Shown one piece after another: positions 43,277 through 52,483 of a stretch of 64,000 nucleotides of DNA. A model generated the notes under the pieces. The model saw nothing but the letters and a program-made list of their open reading frames with translations. It made no database searches and was not told where the DNA came from. Both the position numbers and the translations under genes were made by a program. Numbering within the stretch: the stretch's first letter is position 1; each line of letters opens with the position of its first letter. This DNA is from Candidatus Altimarinota bacterium (GTDB lineage: Bacteria > Patescibacteriota > Gracilibacteria > UBA4473), in the NCBI GenBank assembly GCA_021736215.1, contig JAIPGI010000001.1:101952-165951 (forward strand), read 5' to 3'.

Positions 43277-45877
43277 ATGGGTTTTGTCAATTCGACAGTT
43301 GAATTTTATCGGGAAATTGCTAATAATGCAGCGAGTCTCAAGTTCATGAAAAAAGTATCAAAAACAATTTTGAGATTAGCTGTTCCGAAACTCAACGAGA
43401 GAGGACCTTTGGCATTTGAGCAAATTTTGGCGAGTTTGCACGGACTTTTGAGTAAAGAAGCCAAAAAAACAGGACATGAAGAGATTTCTTTTGAAATCGT
43501 GCGGATGCAACGCAAGATTTACTTCTATGTGGTTGTTCCTTCACATTTGCGAACGATGGTGACATCGCAGTTTTATGCGCAATACCCACAAGTGGAAATA
43601 GACATCATTCCAGAATATTTCACCAAAAAACTTATCGAAGGAAAAAAAATTCTCGCCGCCGAACTCAGTCCATCTCAGCCATGGGTTCTGCCTTTCCGGC
43701 GACATCCACAATTTGAAGATCGTATCAGTCGAGCATTCGAAGATCCGATTGGTCCAATCACAGGAGCATTGGCACACCTTCATGATAAAGATGACACTGC
43801 CATTATTCAATTTGTCGTCGCACCAATTGCGCCCAAGTGGAATAAGGCTGCGGAAGCCACTCTCAAGAAACTCTTCAAATCAGGGATTTGGCAGTGGGAA
43901 TGGTTTCAGAATTTTTATCAATGGGCGAGACTTGATTATCGTCGATGGGTGCGAATTTTTCGTTTTCCAATTTGGGGAACGGTTTTATTTCTACTCGGAT
44001 GGATGGGGAGTTCTCGAGGACTAACATCAGCGACACAAGGATCAGACAACGAAGAAGATGACATGGACAAAGAGGAACAAACCTCGGGAAAGCATGACCG
44101 AGAAACGGTTTTTGGAGCCTGTTTTGACAAAATCACTCGGCTAAACTTCGCAACGAATATTCGCATGGTATACATCCATTCAGATCCTGAAGAGCTTCAT
44201 GCCGAGGCAAAAATTCGAGAAATTGCGGGGACGTTCCAGCAATTTTCAATGCCACAGATGAACCATTTTCAGATTGCTGATTTTGGTCGAGGACGCGATT
44301 GTCCTGTTTTTGAAGACGCCATTGCTCGACGGATCAGTGGACCTATGGCACTCTCTCAGGAAGAGTTAGCGACCATGTACCATCTGCCAACCCTCACCGT
44401 CAAAAGTACAGGAATCCATTGGGTGACCTCCGTCAAACTCGAGCCCCCATCAGACCTTCCTGATGAAAAAGAAAAAAATATCACTCTCATCGGAACGACG
44501 AATTTTCACGGACAGGCACAGAAATATGGGATTCGTGAAGACGACCGTCGGCGACATGTGTACATCATCGGAAAGACGGGAATGGGAAAATCGACTCTTT
44601 TGGAAAACATGATTTTTTCCGATATCGAAGCGGGCAAAGGCGTGGCGGTTATCGATCCACACGGAGATTTGGCAGAAGCAGTTTTGAGATTTGTTCCCAA
44701 GAAACGAACCAATGATGTGGTGCTTTTTGACCCCTCGGATAAAGACTTTCCGATAGCCTTCAATATGCTGGAGGGCAAGAATGCGGAACACCGAGGACTG
44801 ATTGCATCAGGGCTGATTGGGGTTATCAAGAAACTCAATATCGATTCATGGGGACCGCGACTTGAACACTTTCTTCGCAACACAATTTTGGCACTGGTCG
44901 AAGCTCCTGACACCACCATGCTCGGGATTACGAGAATGCTTGTGGACAAAGTGTACCGAGCTAAGATTCTCCATTTTGTTCAGGACCCGATGGTGCGAAG
45001 TTTCTGGGAGACAGAATTTTCGGCGCTCGCTCCGCAAAAGTTAGCCGAAGCCGTCGGTCCGATTCAGAATAAAGTCGGCCAATTTCTCTCCACTCCCGTC
45101 ATCCGCAATATCGTCGGACAACCCAAATCGACTCTTGATTTGCGGTTTGCCATGGATACGGGCAAGATTGTCATCGTCAATCTCTCCAAGGGAAAAATCG
45201 GAGAAGACAATTCTTCGCTTCTCGGGTCGCTCCTGATTACGAAATTTCAGTTGGACGCCATGAGTCGAGCGGATATTCCCGAAAAACAGCGAAAAGATTT
45301 TTATCTCTATGTCGATGAGTTCCAGAACTTTGCGACAGATTCCTTTGCCACGATTCTTTCTGAAGCGCGAAAGTATCGTCTCAATCTTACCATGGCAAAC
45401 CAGTATGTGGCGCAGATGTCAGAAGAAGTTCAAGCGGCGGTCTTTGGAAATGTGGGAAGTTTGATTGCGTTTCAGATTGGAATTGACGATGCCAAGATTT
45501 TTTCAGAACAGTTTGATGAAGAACGAATTCTCCCGATTGATCTCGCCTCGCTTCCCAAGTACCAAGTCTATAATCGCATCATGGTTGATGGCATGACGAC
45601 GCCTGTTTTCTCTGGAGGAACGCTTCCTCCTCCCGACTATAAAACCGAAGAAACTCCCGAAGAACGCCGAGACAAGGTTATGAAATTCTCTCGTCAGCGC
45701 TACGCCAAACCACGCGATCAAGTCGAAGAAAAGATTATGCGTTGGGCACGCCCCGAGGAGGAGAAGCGCAAAACGCAGAAAGATGCAGCTGAGAACAAAG
45801 ATCAAAAAATAAAGATCAAAGATCAAAAGAAAGAAGAAAAGACAAAGACTCCCGAGAAAAAAGAGGAGAAAAACTAA
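43277..45877 (+). CDS. HerA/TrwB-like ATPase (paralog of the 8.1-kb gene)
   Basis: 866 residues from ATG 43277. ATP-binding core: Walker A GKTGMGKST, then VIDPHGDLAEAVL, and Walker B FYLYVDEFQNF, each aligning with the paralog at 8.1-10.6 kb. No clear N-terminal membrane helix, unlike the paralog. The C-terminal tail is Lys/Glu-rich and low in complexity. The frame is open back into tRNA-Leu. ATG 43184 is possible, but 43184-43240 belongs to the repeated tRNA upstream element, so the later start is preferred. Role in DNA transfer or translocation is inferred only. Confidence 0.82.
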   Translation: MGFVNSTVEFYREIANNAASLKFMKKVSKTILRLAVPKLNERGPLAFEQILASLHGLLSKEAKKTGHEEISFEIVRMQRKIYFYVVVPSHLRTMVTSQFYAQYPQVEIDIIPEYFTKKLIEGKKILAAELSPSQPWVLPFRRHPQFEDRISRAFEDPIGPITGALAHLHDKDDTAIIQFVVAPIAPKWNKAAEATLKKLFKSGIWQWEWFQNFYQWARLDYRRWVRIFRFPIWGTVLFLLGWMGSSRGLTSATQGSDNEEDDMDKEEQTSGKHDRETVFGACFDKITRLNFATNIRMVYIHSDPEELHAEAKIREIAGTFQQFSMPQMNHFQIADFGRGRDCPVFEDAIARRISGPMALSQEELATMYHLPTLTVKSTGIHWVTSVKLEPPSDLPDEKEKNITLIGTTNFHGQAQKYGIREDDRRRHVYIIGKTGMGKSTLLENMIFSDIEAGKGVAVIDPHGDLAEAVLRFVPKKRTNDVVLFDPSDKDFPIAFNMLEGKNAEHRGLIASGLIGVIKKLNIDSWGPRLEHFLRNTILALVEAPDTTMLGITRMLVDKVYRAKILHFVQDPMVRSFWETEFSALAPQKLAEAVGPIQNKVGQFLSTPVIRNIVGQPKSTLDLRFAMDTGKIVIVNLSKGKIGEDNSSLLGSLLITKFQLDAMSRADIPEKQRKDFYLYVDEFQNFATDSFATILSEARKYRLNLTMANQYVAQMSEEVQAAVFGNVGSLIAFQIGIDDAKIFSEQFDEERILPIDLASLPKYQVYNRIMVDGMTTPVFSGGTLPPPDYKTEETPEERRDKVMKFSRQRYAKPRDQVEEKIMRWARPEEEKRKTQKDAAENKDQKIKIKDQKKEEKTKTPEKKEEKN

Positions 45878-45886
45878 ATCCTTCCC

Positions 45887-45920
45887 CATCCCGGGTTCTG
45901 GGTTCTTTGAACCCGGGATG
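45887..45920. repeat. CCCGGGTTC palindromic element (intergenic)
   Basis: CATCCCGGGTTC ... GAACCCGGGATG, 10 bp after the ATPase gene stop. Confidence 0.85.
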
Positions 45921-46004
45921 GAGTATGAGTTTTTTTATTACTCATTCTTCACTTGTTTCGCCGAAATTTTGACGAAGGCGGATTGTTCATCAATAATTAC
46001 CCCG

Positions 46005-46832
46005 ATGAATTTCTCAGAAAAACTGGAAGCGGCCGTCAAAGCAAAAAACTCTTGTCTCATGCTCGGGCTCGACCCAAACCTCGACAAGATGCCTGCTAAA
46101 TTTGAAAAGAACATTGGTGGCGTTTACGAGTTCTGCAAAGAGATGATAGACGGACTAGAAGACTTGGTCTGTGGAATCAAAATCCAGATGGCGTATTTCG
46201 AAGTCTTTGGACATCAGGGAATCGCTGCGGTGGAGAAGCTCATCATTGATGCCAAGAAAAAGAACCTTATCGTTCTCATTGATGGCAAACGCAATGACAT
46301 CGGGTCTACCGCTGAGGCGTACGCGGAGGCGTACTTGGGCGATGGGGGTTTAAGTGGGGACGCGCTCACGGTCAATCCATTACTGGGAACTGACGGGATT
46401 CTGCCTTTTATCAAGTACTGTGAAGAGAAGGGCAAAGGGATTTTTGTTCTTGTTCGCACATCCAATCCTTCTGCCATGGAATTTCAGGGAGGAGAGGGAG
46501 AACTCTCTGTCCGCATTGCCGAAAAGGTCGAAGAATGGAACATTACCACCCAGTCTGCGAAGAACAATTTCTCATCCGTCGGTGCGGTTTTGGGAGCGAC
46601 GCTGCCGGAGGGGATGTTGCCCTTTTTCCGCGAAGAAATGCCCCATGCATGGTTTCTCTGCCCTGGGGTTGGCGCACAGGGGGGATCGATGGAGGAGGTG
46701 CTCAAATGCCGCAAGCACGGGCTTGGGGTGCTGGTTCCCGTGTCTCGTTCGGTACTCTATGCGAGTTCGGGAGATGATTACATCAAAGCCGCGAGAGAGG
46801 AGATGCAGAAGATGTGGGAGATGCAGGGGTGA
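46005..46832 (+). CDS. pyrF: Orotidine 5'-phosphate decarboxylase
   Basis: Last step of UMP synthesis. 275 residues, the longer type 2 form. Catalytic DGKRNDIGSTA (Lys and Asp of the charged network), N-terminal LGLDPNL, and C-terminal LCPGVGAQGG phosphate loop. ATG 46005 gives a normal start (MNFSEKLEAAV); the frame is open upstream into the palindrome. Pairs with pyrH at 36 kb. Confidence 0.95.
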   Translation: MNFSEKLEAAVKAKNSCLMLGLDPNLDKMPAKFEKNIGGVYEFCKEMIDGLEDLVCGIKIQMAYFEVFGHQGIAAVEKLIIDAKKKNLIVLIDGKRNDIGSTAEAYAEAYLGDGGLSGDALTVNPLLGTDGILPFIKYCEEKGKGIFVLVRTSNPSAMEFQGGEGELSVRIAEKVEEWNITTQSAKNNFSSVGAVLGATLPEGMLPFFREEMPHAWFLCPGVGAQGGSMEEVLKCRKHGLGVLVPVSRSVLYASSGDDYIKAAREEMQKMWEMQG

Positions 46833-46883
46833 GAAATAGCTTCTCAATTACTTAGACGAGCAATAGAGTGCTTTTGCTTTTAA

Positions 46884-47414
46884 TTAAGCAGCAAAGCGAA
46901 GAGAGGATGCTTCTTCATCATCTACTTTTTTCTCATAGTGAAGAGATTTCTCACTCACTCCTAATTTCGACAATTCGTACTCCCAAGCTTTTTCAATAGT
47001 ATCAATTACTGCTCCAGCATAACCTTCTTCTATTATATTTATTTTTGGCATGTTTTCTGGGGTAAATTGGGGGATGTCAAATTGATATTTCTCAATAAAT
47101 CGGTTTGCTTTCTCTAAATATGAGGCTACATACGCTCCAGAATCCTCCTTTTTAGCCTCATTTTTTTGGAAAGCAGCGATTAATTCATTATCAACATTTT
47201 CTTTGTTTCCAGAAATAACGGAATTAATCGCCTCACGGTAAGCATTTTTATGCATATTAATAAAACTTTTAGCCGCTTCGTGTTTCGAAAATTCAGAATG
47301 ACCCATGAGAAGGAACGTCTTGAGTGCTTCAAGATCTTTTTGGTATTCCTCACTTGCGAGAAGATTTATTCGTTCCATTTCTTCTGGACGATGATGGTTG
47401 TTATTTTCTGCCAT
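46884..47414 (-). CDS. Hypothetical helical protein
   Basis: 176 residues, acidic, almost wholly helical, no membrane segment and a single recurring E/K-rich pattern. No family recognised. Isolated between pyrF and the repeat region upstream of alaS; its 5' flank is AT-rich. Probably real given length and composition. Confidence 0.65.
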   Translation of the reverse strand: MAENNNHHRPEEMERINLLASEEYQKDLEALKTFLLMGHSEFSKHEAAKSFINMHKNAYREAINSVISGNKENVDNELIAAFQKNEAKKEDSGAYVASYLEKANRFIEKYQFDIPQFTPENMPKINIIEEGYAGAVIDTIEKAWEYELSKLGVSEKSLHYEKKVDDEEASSLRFAA

Positions 47415-47550
47415 TCATTAGAAATAATTCCTTTTATTATACAATAAAAAACACAAAAGAGCAATGAGTATTTTTATAAGCATCAAAACTGCTTTCCAGT
47501 AGGCAACATTGATTCAATAATCCATAAAATATCTTATCAGAGAATCCATG

Positions 47551-47688
47551 GATTCCCGATCAAGTCGGGAATGACAAAAAAAGACTGTCTTCCTGAGGAA
47601 CCCTGAGCTTGTCGAAGGGGACCGAAGGATCTTCCTATTATAAAAAAATTATATCGAAGATTCTTCTCCCGCCAAGGCGGGATCAGAA
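47551..47688. repeat. Cluster of palindromic repeats
   Basis: Three units: ATTCCCGATCAAGTCGGGAAT followed by GAC (47551-47574), CCCTGAGCTTGTCGAAGGGG (47601-47620), and CCCGCCAAGGCGGG (47668-47681). They fill most of the 284-bp gap before the alaS stop; nothing else is recognised in the gap. Confidence 0.6.
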
Positions 47689-47698
47689 AGACGTTTTT

Positions 47699-49501
47699 CT
47701 ACGCGCCCACCACCGCCTTAATCCTCCGTACGCCTCGTGAAGAAGCTTCTTCTTTCTTGATCTTGAATGACTTAAGTAACCCCGTGTGCTCCACATGCGG
47801 GCCTCCACAGATCTCGCGGGAGAAATCCCCCATAGAGTACATTTTGACCTTGTCGCCGTATTTGTGCTCGAAAAGCCCTATCGCGCCAGCCTTCTTCGCC
47901 TCCTCGACCGTTGTCTCGACCCAACTGACGGGATGGTCGGACGCGATTGCCTCATTGACGAGCTTCTCAACCTCAGCGATTTGCTCAGGGGTCATCTTTT
48001 CCTCATGGGAGAAGTCGAATCTCAACCGCTCTGGGGTGATATTAGAGCCTCTCTGTTCGACATGGGGACCGAGAACCTTGCGGAGGGCTGCGTGGAGCAA
48101 GTGCGTGGCAGTGTGGAGCTTGACGCTCTCTTCACTCCTATCCCCCAAACCTCCCGCGAATTTGGCTTCTGATCCCGCGCGGGATTTCTGCTGATGGAGC
48201 TCTTGGGCTTTGTAGAAGCCATCAATGTCGACCTTGAGGTTTTTCTCAGCGGCAAGTTCTACGGTCATTTCCAGAGGAAATCCGTAGGTTTCGTACAGGT
48301 TGAAGGCTTGGTCGCCTGTGATTGTCTTAAGAGATCCTTCACTTCGCTCAGGATGACAGAGCATTTTTTCAAACTCCTTTTCTCCCTTTTCCAAGGTTTT
48401 GAGAAACTGCATTTCCTCACGATGCAATTCATCGAGAATTACACTTTCATTTTTCTTTAATTCTGGATAGGCGCTCGAGAGCTTGTCTATAATAGTTTTT
48501 GCAAGTATGTTGCAAAATAATTCTTCCACCCCTAATTTCCGTCCATGACGAATAGCTCGACGAATGAGTCGCCTGAGAATGTACCCCTGATCAGTATTAG
48601 AAGGGATAATTCCATCTCCAAGCATCACGCATGAGGCTCGCAAGTGGTCCGCGATGATACGAGCCGAGTTTCCGTCCTCGGTATCGGCGAGGGGATTGGT
48701 AGCAACTTCCTTTTTGCCGCTGATTTCTGAGACTTTTTGCAAGATACTTGCAAAAGCGTCCGTTTGGTACACCGACTTCAGTCCATTGAGCACAGCGACC
48801 GTTCTCTCCAGTCCCATCCCCGTATCGATATTTTTCTGAGGCAGAACATGAAGTTTGCCTTCTTTGTCCCGATGATATTCCATAAACACATCATTCCAGA
48901 TCTCGACCCAGAGAGGATTTCCCGCCGTTTTTTGGAAATTCTCGGGAGCAGAGCCCTCGCCCGTCCAATAAAACATTTCGCTGTCAGGTCCGCAAGGGCC
49001 CACGTCGCCTTTGGCCCACCAGTTGTCCTTTTTGCCGAGGTAGGCGATTCGGTTTTGGGGAATACCGCATTTCTCCCACTCAGAGGCGGCATCTTTGTCG
49101 CGTGGAGCATCACTGTCCCCAGCGAAGACCGATACCGCGAGCTTTTCCAAAGGTAATTGCAGTTCCTTCGTCAGGAATTCAAACGACCACTTGATCTGAT
49201 CAAATTTATCGTAATCCCCGAGCGACCAGTTTCCCAGCATTTCAAAAAATGTCAGATGTGTCGCGTCGCCCACTTCTTCGATATCTCCTGTGCGGATGCA
49301 TTTCTGCGCGTTCACAAGTCGTGTTCCCCCTGGATGCACCTCCCCCATGAGATAGGGAACGAGCGGATGCATTCCAGAATTGTGAAAAAGCGCCGTTGGA
49401 TCATTGTCCGGAATGACACTCGCAGAAGGAATAACTTTGTGCCCTCTCGCTTCCCAAAAAGCGAGCCATTTTTTTCGCAAACTATCGGTCGTGTGTTTCA
49501 T
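47699..49501 (-). CDS. alaS: Alanyl-tRNA synthetase (short form)
   Basis: Class II synthetase. 600 residues against about 870 in E. coli. Aminoacylation domain (ALFHNSGMHPLVPYL, CIRTGDIEEVG, FFEMLGNWS), tRNA-recognition domain, editing domain with zinc ligands HTATHLLHAAL and CGGPHVEHT. The C-Ala oligomerisation domain is absent, as in many reduced genomes. An in-frame GGATGAC-type repeat adds CHPERSEGSLKTI near residue 395. Two TTGCAA motifs lie inside. No Ala-codon leader or attenuator was found upstream. Confidence 0.96.
   Translation of the reverse strand: MKHTTDSLRKKWLAFWEARGHKVIPSASVIPDNDPTALFHNSGMHPLVPYLMGEVHPGGTRLVNAQKCIRTGDIEEVGDATHLTFFEMLGNWSLGDYDKFDQIKWSFEFLTKELQLPLEKLAVSVFAGDSDAPRDKDAASEWEKCGIPQNRIAYLGKKDNWWAKGDVGPCGPDSEMFYWTGEGSAPENFQKTAGNPLWVEIWNDVFMEYHRDKEGKLHVLPQKNIDTGMGLERTVAVLNGLKSVYQTDAFASILQKVSEISGKKEVATNPLADTEDGNSARIIADHLRASCVMLGDGIIPSNTDQGYILRRLIRRAIRHGRKLGVEELFCNILAKTIIDKLSSAYPELKKNESVILDELHREEMQFLKTLEKGEKEFEKMLCHPERSEGSLKTITGDQAFNLYETYGFPLEMTVELAAEKNLKVDIDGFYKAQELHQQKSRAGSEAKFAGGLGDRSEESVKLHTATHLLHAALRKVLGPHVEQRGSNITPERLRFDFSHEEKMTPEQIAEVEKLVNEAIASDHPVSWVETTVEEAKKAGAIGLFEHKYGDKVKMYSMGDFSREICGGPHVEHTGLLKSFKIKKEEASSRGVRRIKAVVGA
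48332..48357. repeat. GATCC...GGATGAC repeat inside alaS
   Basis: AGATCCTTCACTTCGCTCAG then GATGAC; the palindromic half CTTCACTTCG...GGAT type. Read in frame as CHPERSEGSL. Confidence 0.75.
48499..48515. repeat. TTGCAA-N5-TTGCAA motif in alaS (first)
   Basis: TTGCAAGTATGTTGCAA, exact, but read in a different phase (CNILAK) from the other copies. Confidence 0.8.
48737..48753. repeat. TTGCAA-N5-TTGCAA motif in alaS (second)
   Basis: TTGCAAGATACTTGCAA; centre differs. Encodes ASILQK. Confidence 0.6.
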
Positions 49502-49509
49502 ATATCAGA

Positions 49510-49595
49510 GGACAAGATAACAAGGGACGAGATAACAAGTCGACACCATTGTACTCAAAAAAAGCTTGTTGTCTTGTGATCTTGTAATCTTGTGG
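49510..49595. repeat. Tandem and inverted ACAAG repeats between khpB and alaS
   Basis: ACAAGATAACAAG-type tandem units on one side (49510-49539) and CTTGT-type tandem units on the other (49565-49595), forming long imperfect inverted arms around a T7 tract. Might terminate khpB; no leader ORF with Ala codons is present. Confidence 0.55.
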
Positions 49596-49596
49596 A

Positions 49597-50046
49597 CTAT
49601 TTATAATGAATTCGTACCGCCCGATCCAATCCTTCTCCGACAGAATCTGTCGTGAGTTCTGGATAATTTTCTGCCACCCAGAGATGAACCAGTCTCCTCA
49701 AGAATGGCTTCATTGGGTTCAGTTTAATGTCGTTTAGATTGCGCTCCTTCATCATTTCGATGGTTCGGCGAACCTTGTCATAAATACGATCGTATTGTTC
49801 TTGTCGATATCCGTCGATGTCGAGTGTTACGAAAACCTTTTCCTCATTTTGCGACCACAGCATATTCTTGAGAATAATCTGCAATGCATTAAGAAGGGTT
49901 CCGTTTCGACCAATCAGTCGTGCAGGATCAGATGTTTCAATCGAAGCACGATAATGACCGCTCTCTTCGGCGACCGTAACGCAATCGTAGCTGACCCCAT
50001 ATTTATCCAGTAACAGCTTCAGGGCCTTTTGAATAATGGTTTCCAT
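49597..50046 (-). CDS. khpB: KH-R3H RNA-binding protein (Jag/KhpB)
   Basis: 149 residues. KH domain (about 20-80) with RLIGRNGTLLNALQ as the GxxG-like loop, then an R3H domain (about 95-149) with MKPFLRRLVHLWVAEN and the late R.VRIHYK. Single-stranded RNA binding; the Jag N-terminal domain is absent. Neighbour of the alaS gene on the same strand. Confidence 0.9.
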   Translation of the reverse strand: METIIQKALKLLLDKYGVSYDCVTVAEESGHYRASIETSDPARLIGRNGTLLNALQIILKNMLWSQNEEKVFVTLDIDGYRQEQYDRIYDKVRRTIEMMKERNLNDIKLNPMKPFLRRLVHLWVAENYPELTTDSVGEGLDRAVRIHYK

Positions 50047-50093
50047 TTGTTTCGGAAAGATAGTAAGAATTTCTCTTCATTCGTCAAGAAATT

Positions 50094-51506
50094 TCAGGAA
50101 TCATACACTTCTTTTCTTTTTTTTGCTTGCCAAACAAATCCTAAACTCACAAAAAGCCCAATAACAACACTGACAATGGAAGACCAGACAACTAAATTTT
50201 CATTTCCAGATACGTTGGCGTACATCGAGAACGGAATCGAACCGGTAAATCCCAAGACAATTGACCAGAAAGCCGCACGAGCCGAGTAATTTTTGGAAAA
50301 AATAGCAAAGAGTGTTGGGAAGAGTCCCACCGCGACTAAAGCTCCATAGATAAAGAATATCCAAATCAGTTCTGGCCGAAGCAAAGCAATCCCTGTTCCC
50401 AAGGTCGCCAAAAGCACCATAGCGATTCTGGCTCGCGTTATTTTTTGACTTTCCGACATCGCTTCGTCCGTCAGATCTGCTACCACGAAACTCGAAATCG
50501 CACAGTATGCAGAATCAATCGTAGAACAGAGCCCCGCGAAGGCCATCAGCGTAAAAAGCCCCAATACCCAACTTGGTAAAAAGTGACCAATCACGGTCGG
50601 AGCGACCATTTGAGGGTCAGTTACTTCAATGCCAAAGGCAGGATTTGCCGCGACAAATCCCAGAGTACAGAGGATAACCGGTACCAACCCAAAGATAATT
50701 CCTCCCCAGAAAAAAGTCGGCTTGATATCTTTGGCTCGGACAGAGAATGCTCGTTGAAAGAATTGTTGGTCGCCAATTGGTCCTGCAAGAAGGGAAATGG
50801 TCATCGGAATCCCGAATGTCCACGCAACACCCTTGTCCAAAAGATTTCCAAACCCACCACTGACTCCCGCAAAACCTCCTGAAATCGCAGTTATTCCCCC
50901 AGCTTCTCCAACAACCCACGGCACGATGAATGCCGCAAGACCCAAAACAATAATCATCTGCAGCATATCGGTCATGACGGATGCTCGCATACCTCCAATT
51001 ACTGAGTAGGTCAGCGCTGTAAGCGCAATTCCCACTGTTGCAATCGAGAAATCAATGCCACTCAAAAGATTTAATAATATACCTCCTGCCACAGAATTAA
51101 TGACAAGAGCCCCAAGCTGATACCCAAAGAAAATAATCAAAAAAGCCCAGTGGGTACTTTTGGATTTGTATTTTTTGTGAATAAATTCAGGGAGAGTAAA
51201 ACCATTTGGGAATTTTTTTCGCAATGCCATAGCAACGTACGCGAAGAGGAAGAAGCATGCAACATTAGGCGTAATAAACCAAAAAGCCCCGGGAAGTCCC
51301 TTGGTATATGATTGGAGTCCCGCAATAAAGATGGCAGGAGCCCAGACCCAACTCACCGCAATCGATAGAGCTCCACGAAAAACGGATACGTCTCGCCCCG
51401 CAACGAGGAATTCCTCGATGGAAGTGCCTGTGTTTTTGCGATGGATGAGGAGGGTTAGTCCAATCATTACGACCGCAAACCCCAAAAGCAGAAGAAATGA
51501 TGTCAT
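50094..51506 (-). CDS. Sodium:solute symporter family transporter
   Basis: 470 residues with about 13 hydrophobic helices in the LeuT-like SSF pattern; GRDVSVFRGALSIAVSWVWAPA near the N-terminus and a CSTIDSAYCAISSFVVADL segment in the conserved middle. Na+-coupled uptake of an unidentified solute (proline, pantothenate and sugar carriers share the family). Divergent from the TrmB-like regulator across a shared operator, which suggests regulation by the transported compound. Confidence 0.9.
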   Translation of the reverse strand: MTSFLLLLGFAVVMIGLTLLIHRKNTGTSIEEFLVAGRDVSVFRGALSIAVSWVWAPAIFIAGLQSYTKGLPGAFWFITPNVACFFLFAYVAMALRKKFPNGFTLPEFIHKKYKSKSTHWAFLIIFFGYQLGALVINSVAGGILLNLLSGIDFSIATVGIALTALTYSVIGGMRASVMTDMLQMIIVLGLAAFIVPWVVGEAGGITAISGGFAGVSGGFGNLLDKGVAWTFGIPMTISLLAGPIGDQQFFQRAFSVRAKDIKPTFFWGGIIFGLVPVILCTLGFVAANPAFGIEVTDPQMVAPTVIGHFLPSWVLGLFTLMAFAGLCSTIDSAYCAISSFVVADLTDEAMSESQKITRARIAMVLLATLGTGIALLRPELIWIFFIYGALVAVGLFPTLFAIFSKNYSARAAFWSIVLGFTGSIPFSMYANVSGNENLVVWSSIVSVVIGLFVSLGFVWQAKKRKEVYDS

Positions 51507-51530
51507 GAGAGCAAAGGATTGAAAAAATAA

Positions 51531-51558
51531 TTGACTTTTCGTGCGTAATGGTATAAAT
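51531..51558 (+). promoter_or_regulatory. trmB-like gene promoter
   Basis: TTGACT (51531-51536) and TATAAAT (51552-51558), spacer 15 bp. Confidence 0.5.
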
Positions 51559-51567
51559 TATTAAAGA

Positions 51568-51602
51568 GTGGTAAATATCACCCTATGGTGATTAATATCA
51601 CC
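51568..51602. promoter_or_regulatory. Candidate TrmB-like regulator operator
   Basis: Two similar sites: GTGGTAAATATCACC (51568-51582) and the palindrome GGTGATTAATATCACC (51587-51602), just after the -10 of the regulator and between the two divergent starts. Fits autoregulation and control of the symporter. Confidence 0.6.
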
Positions 51603-51620
51603 ACAAATAACAAAAACACA

Positions 51621-52391
51621 ATGTACGAGAGAGTTTTCGAACAATTTGGGTTCTCAAAAAATGAAGCTATTATCTATGAGGCATTACTTCGAGAAGGCGA
51701 ATCATCCGTTGGAGATATCGCTCGGACAACAGAAGTTCATCGTCGAAATGTCTACGATTCGCTCAAGCGTTTGATTGAAAAAGGAGTGGTTTTTGAAATA
51801 CTTTCTCCGCGGGAAAACCGCTATCAAGCGGTTGATCCACATAAATTTCGAGAGTTTATTCAGGAGAAACAAGAGATGCTTGATCGTGTTCTCCCTTCGC
51901 TCGACAAACTCTACAAAGCCGTTCCTCATAAGGACGAAGTTTTTGTGTACCGAGGGGCGGAAGGTTGGAAAAACTATATGCGAGATATGATTCAGGTTGG
52001 AGAACCAGCGTATTTCATTGGTGCCAAGGGAATGTGGTTGGACGAACGAGTGAAGCATTTTTTCCCACAATTTTCGGAAGCATTAAAAGGTAAAAATCTT
52101 GAGTTTTATCATCTCTTTGACGCAGAAGTAGAGACAGAGTGTCCACAAATTATTCCCCTTGTGGGGGAAAATTATAAATTTTTTCCTGCTGAGTACTCAA
52201 CTCCAGGGGCTATCGATGTCTTTGGGGATCATGTTAACGTTCTCTCCAATGGGCGTATTGGTGGATTTGGAGAAGATTTTAGTTTCACGGTTATCGTTAA
52301 TCACGATATCGCCAATGCATTTCGCACATGGTTTCAATTTATGTGGGACATGTGTCCAGAACCTAAGAAAACTAAGAGAATAAAGATATAA
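51621..52391 (+). CDS. TrmB-family transcriptional regulator
   Basis: 256 residues. N-terminal winged helix (about 1-75, FGFSKNEAIIYEALLREGESSVGDIARTTEVHR then NVYDSLKRLIEKG), a helical linker, and a C-terminal effector domain of the TrmB type. Family members sense sugars or other metabolites in archaea and some bacteria. ATG 51621 follows the operator; an earlier in-frame ATG (51585) would start inside it. Confidence 0.88.
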   Translation: MYERVFEQFGFSKNEAIIYEALLREGESSVGDIARTTEVHRRNVYDSLKRLIEKGVVFEILSPRENRYQAVDPHKFREFIQEKQEMLDRVLPSLDKLYKAVPHKDEVFVYRGAEGWKNYMRDMIQVGEPAYFIGAKGMWLDERVKHFFPQFSEALKGKNLEFYHLFDAEVETECPQIIPLVGENYKFFPAEYSTPGAIDVFGDHVNVLSNGRIGGFGEDFSFTVIVNHDIANAFRTWFQFMWDMCPEPKKTKRIKI

Positions 52392-52413
52392 AAAAATGTA
52401 GGGACAGGTGATT

Positions 52414-52451
52414 CAATCCCGGGTTCTGGGAAGTCTCAGAACCCGGGATTG
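52414..52451. repeat. CCCGGGTTC palindromic element (intergenic)
   Basis: CAATCCCGGGTTCTGGGA ... CAGAACCCGGGATTG between the convergent trmB-like and clpC genes. Confidence 0.85.
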
Positions 52452-52483
52452 AAAAATCCATTAAAATAGGAAGGAAATGGAAT

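Noticed and set aside
49502..49596. Leader attenuator for alaS
   Set aside because: There is a short ORF but it has no Ala codons, and no U-tailed hairpin sits between it and alaS; the region is better explained as tandem/inverted ACAAG repeats.
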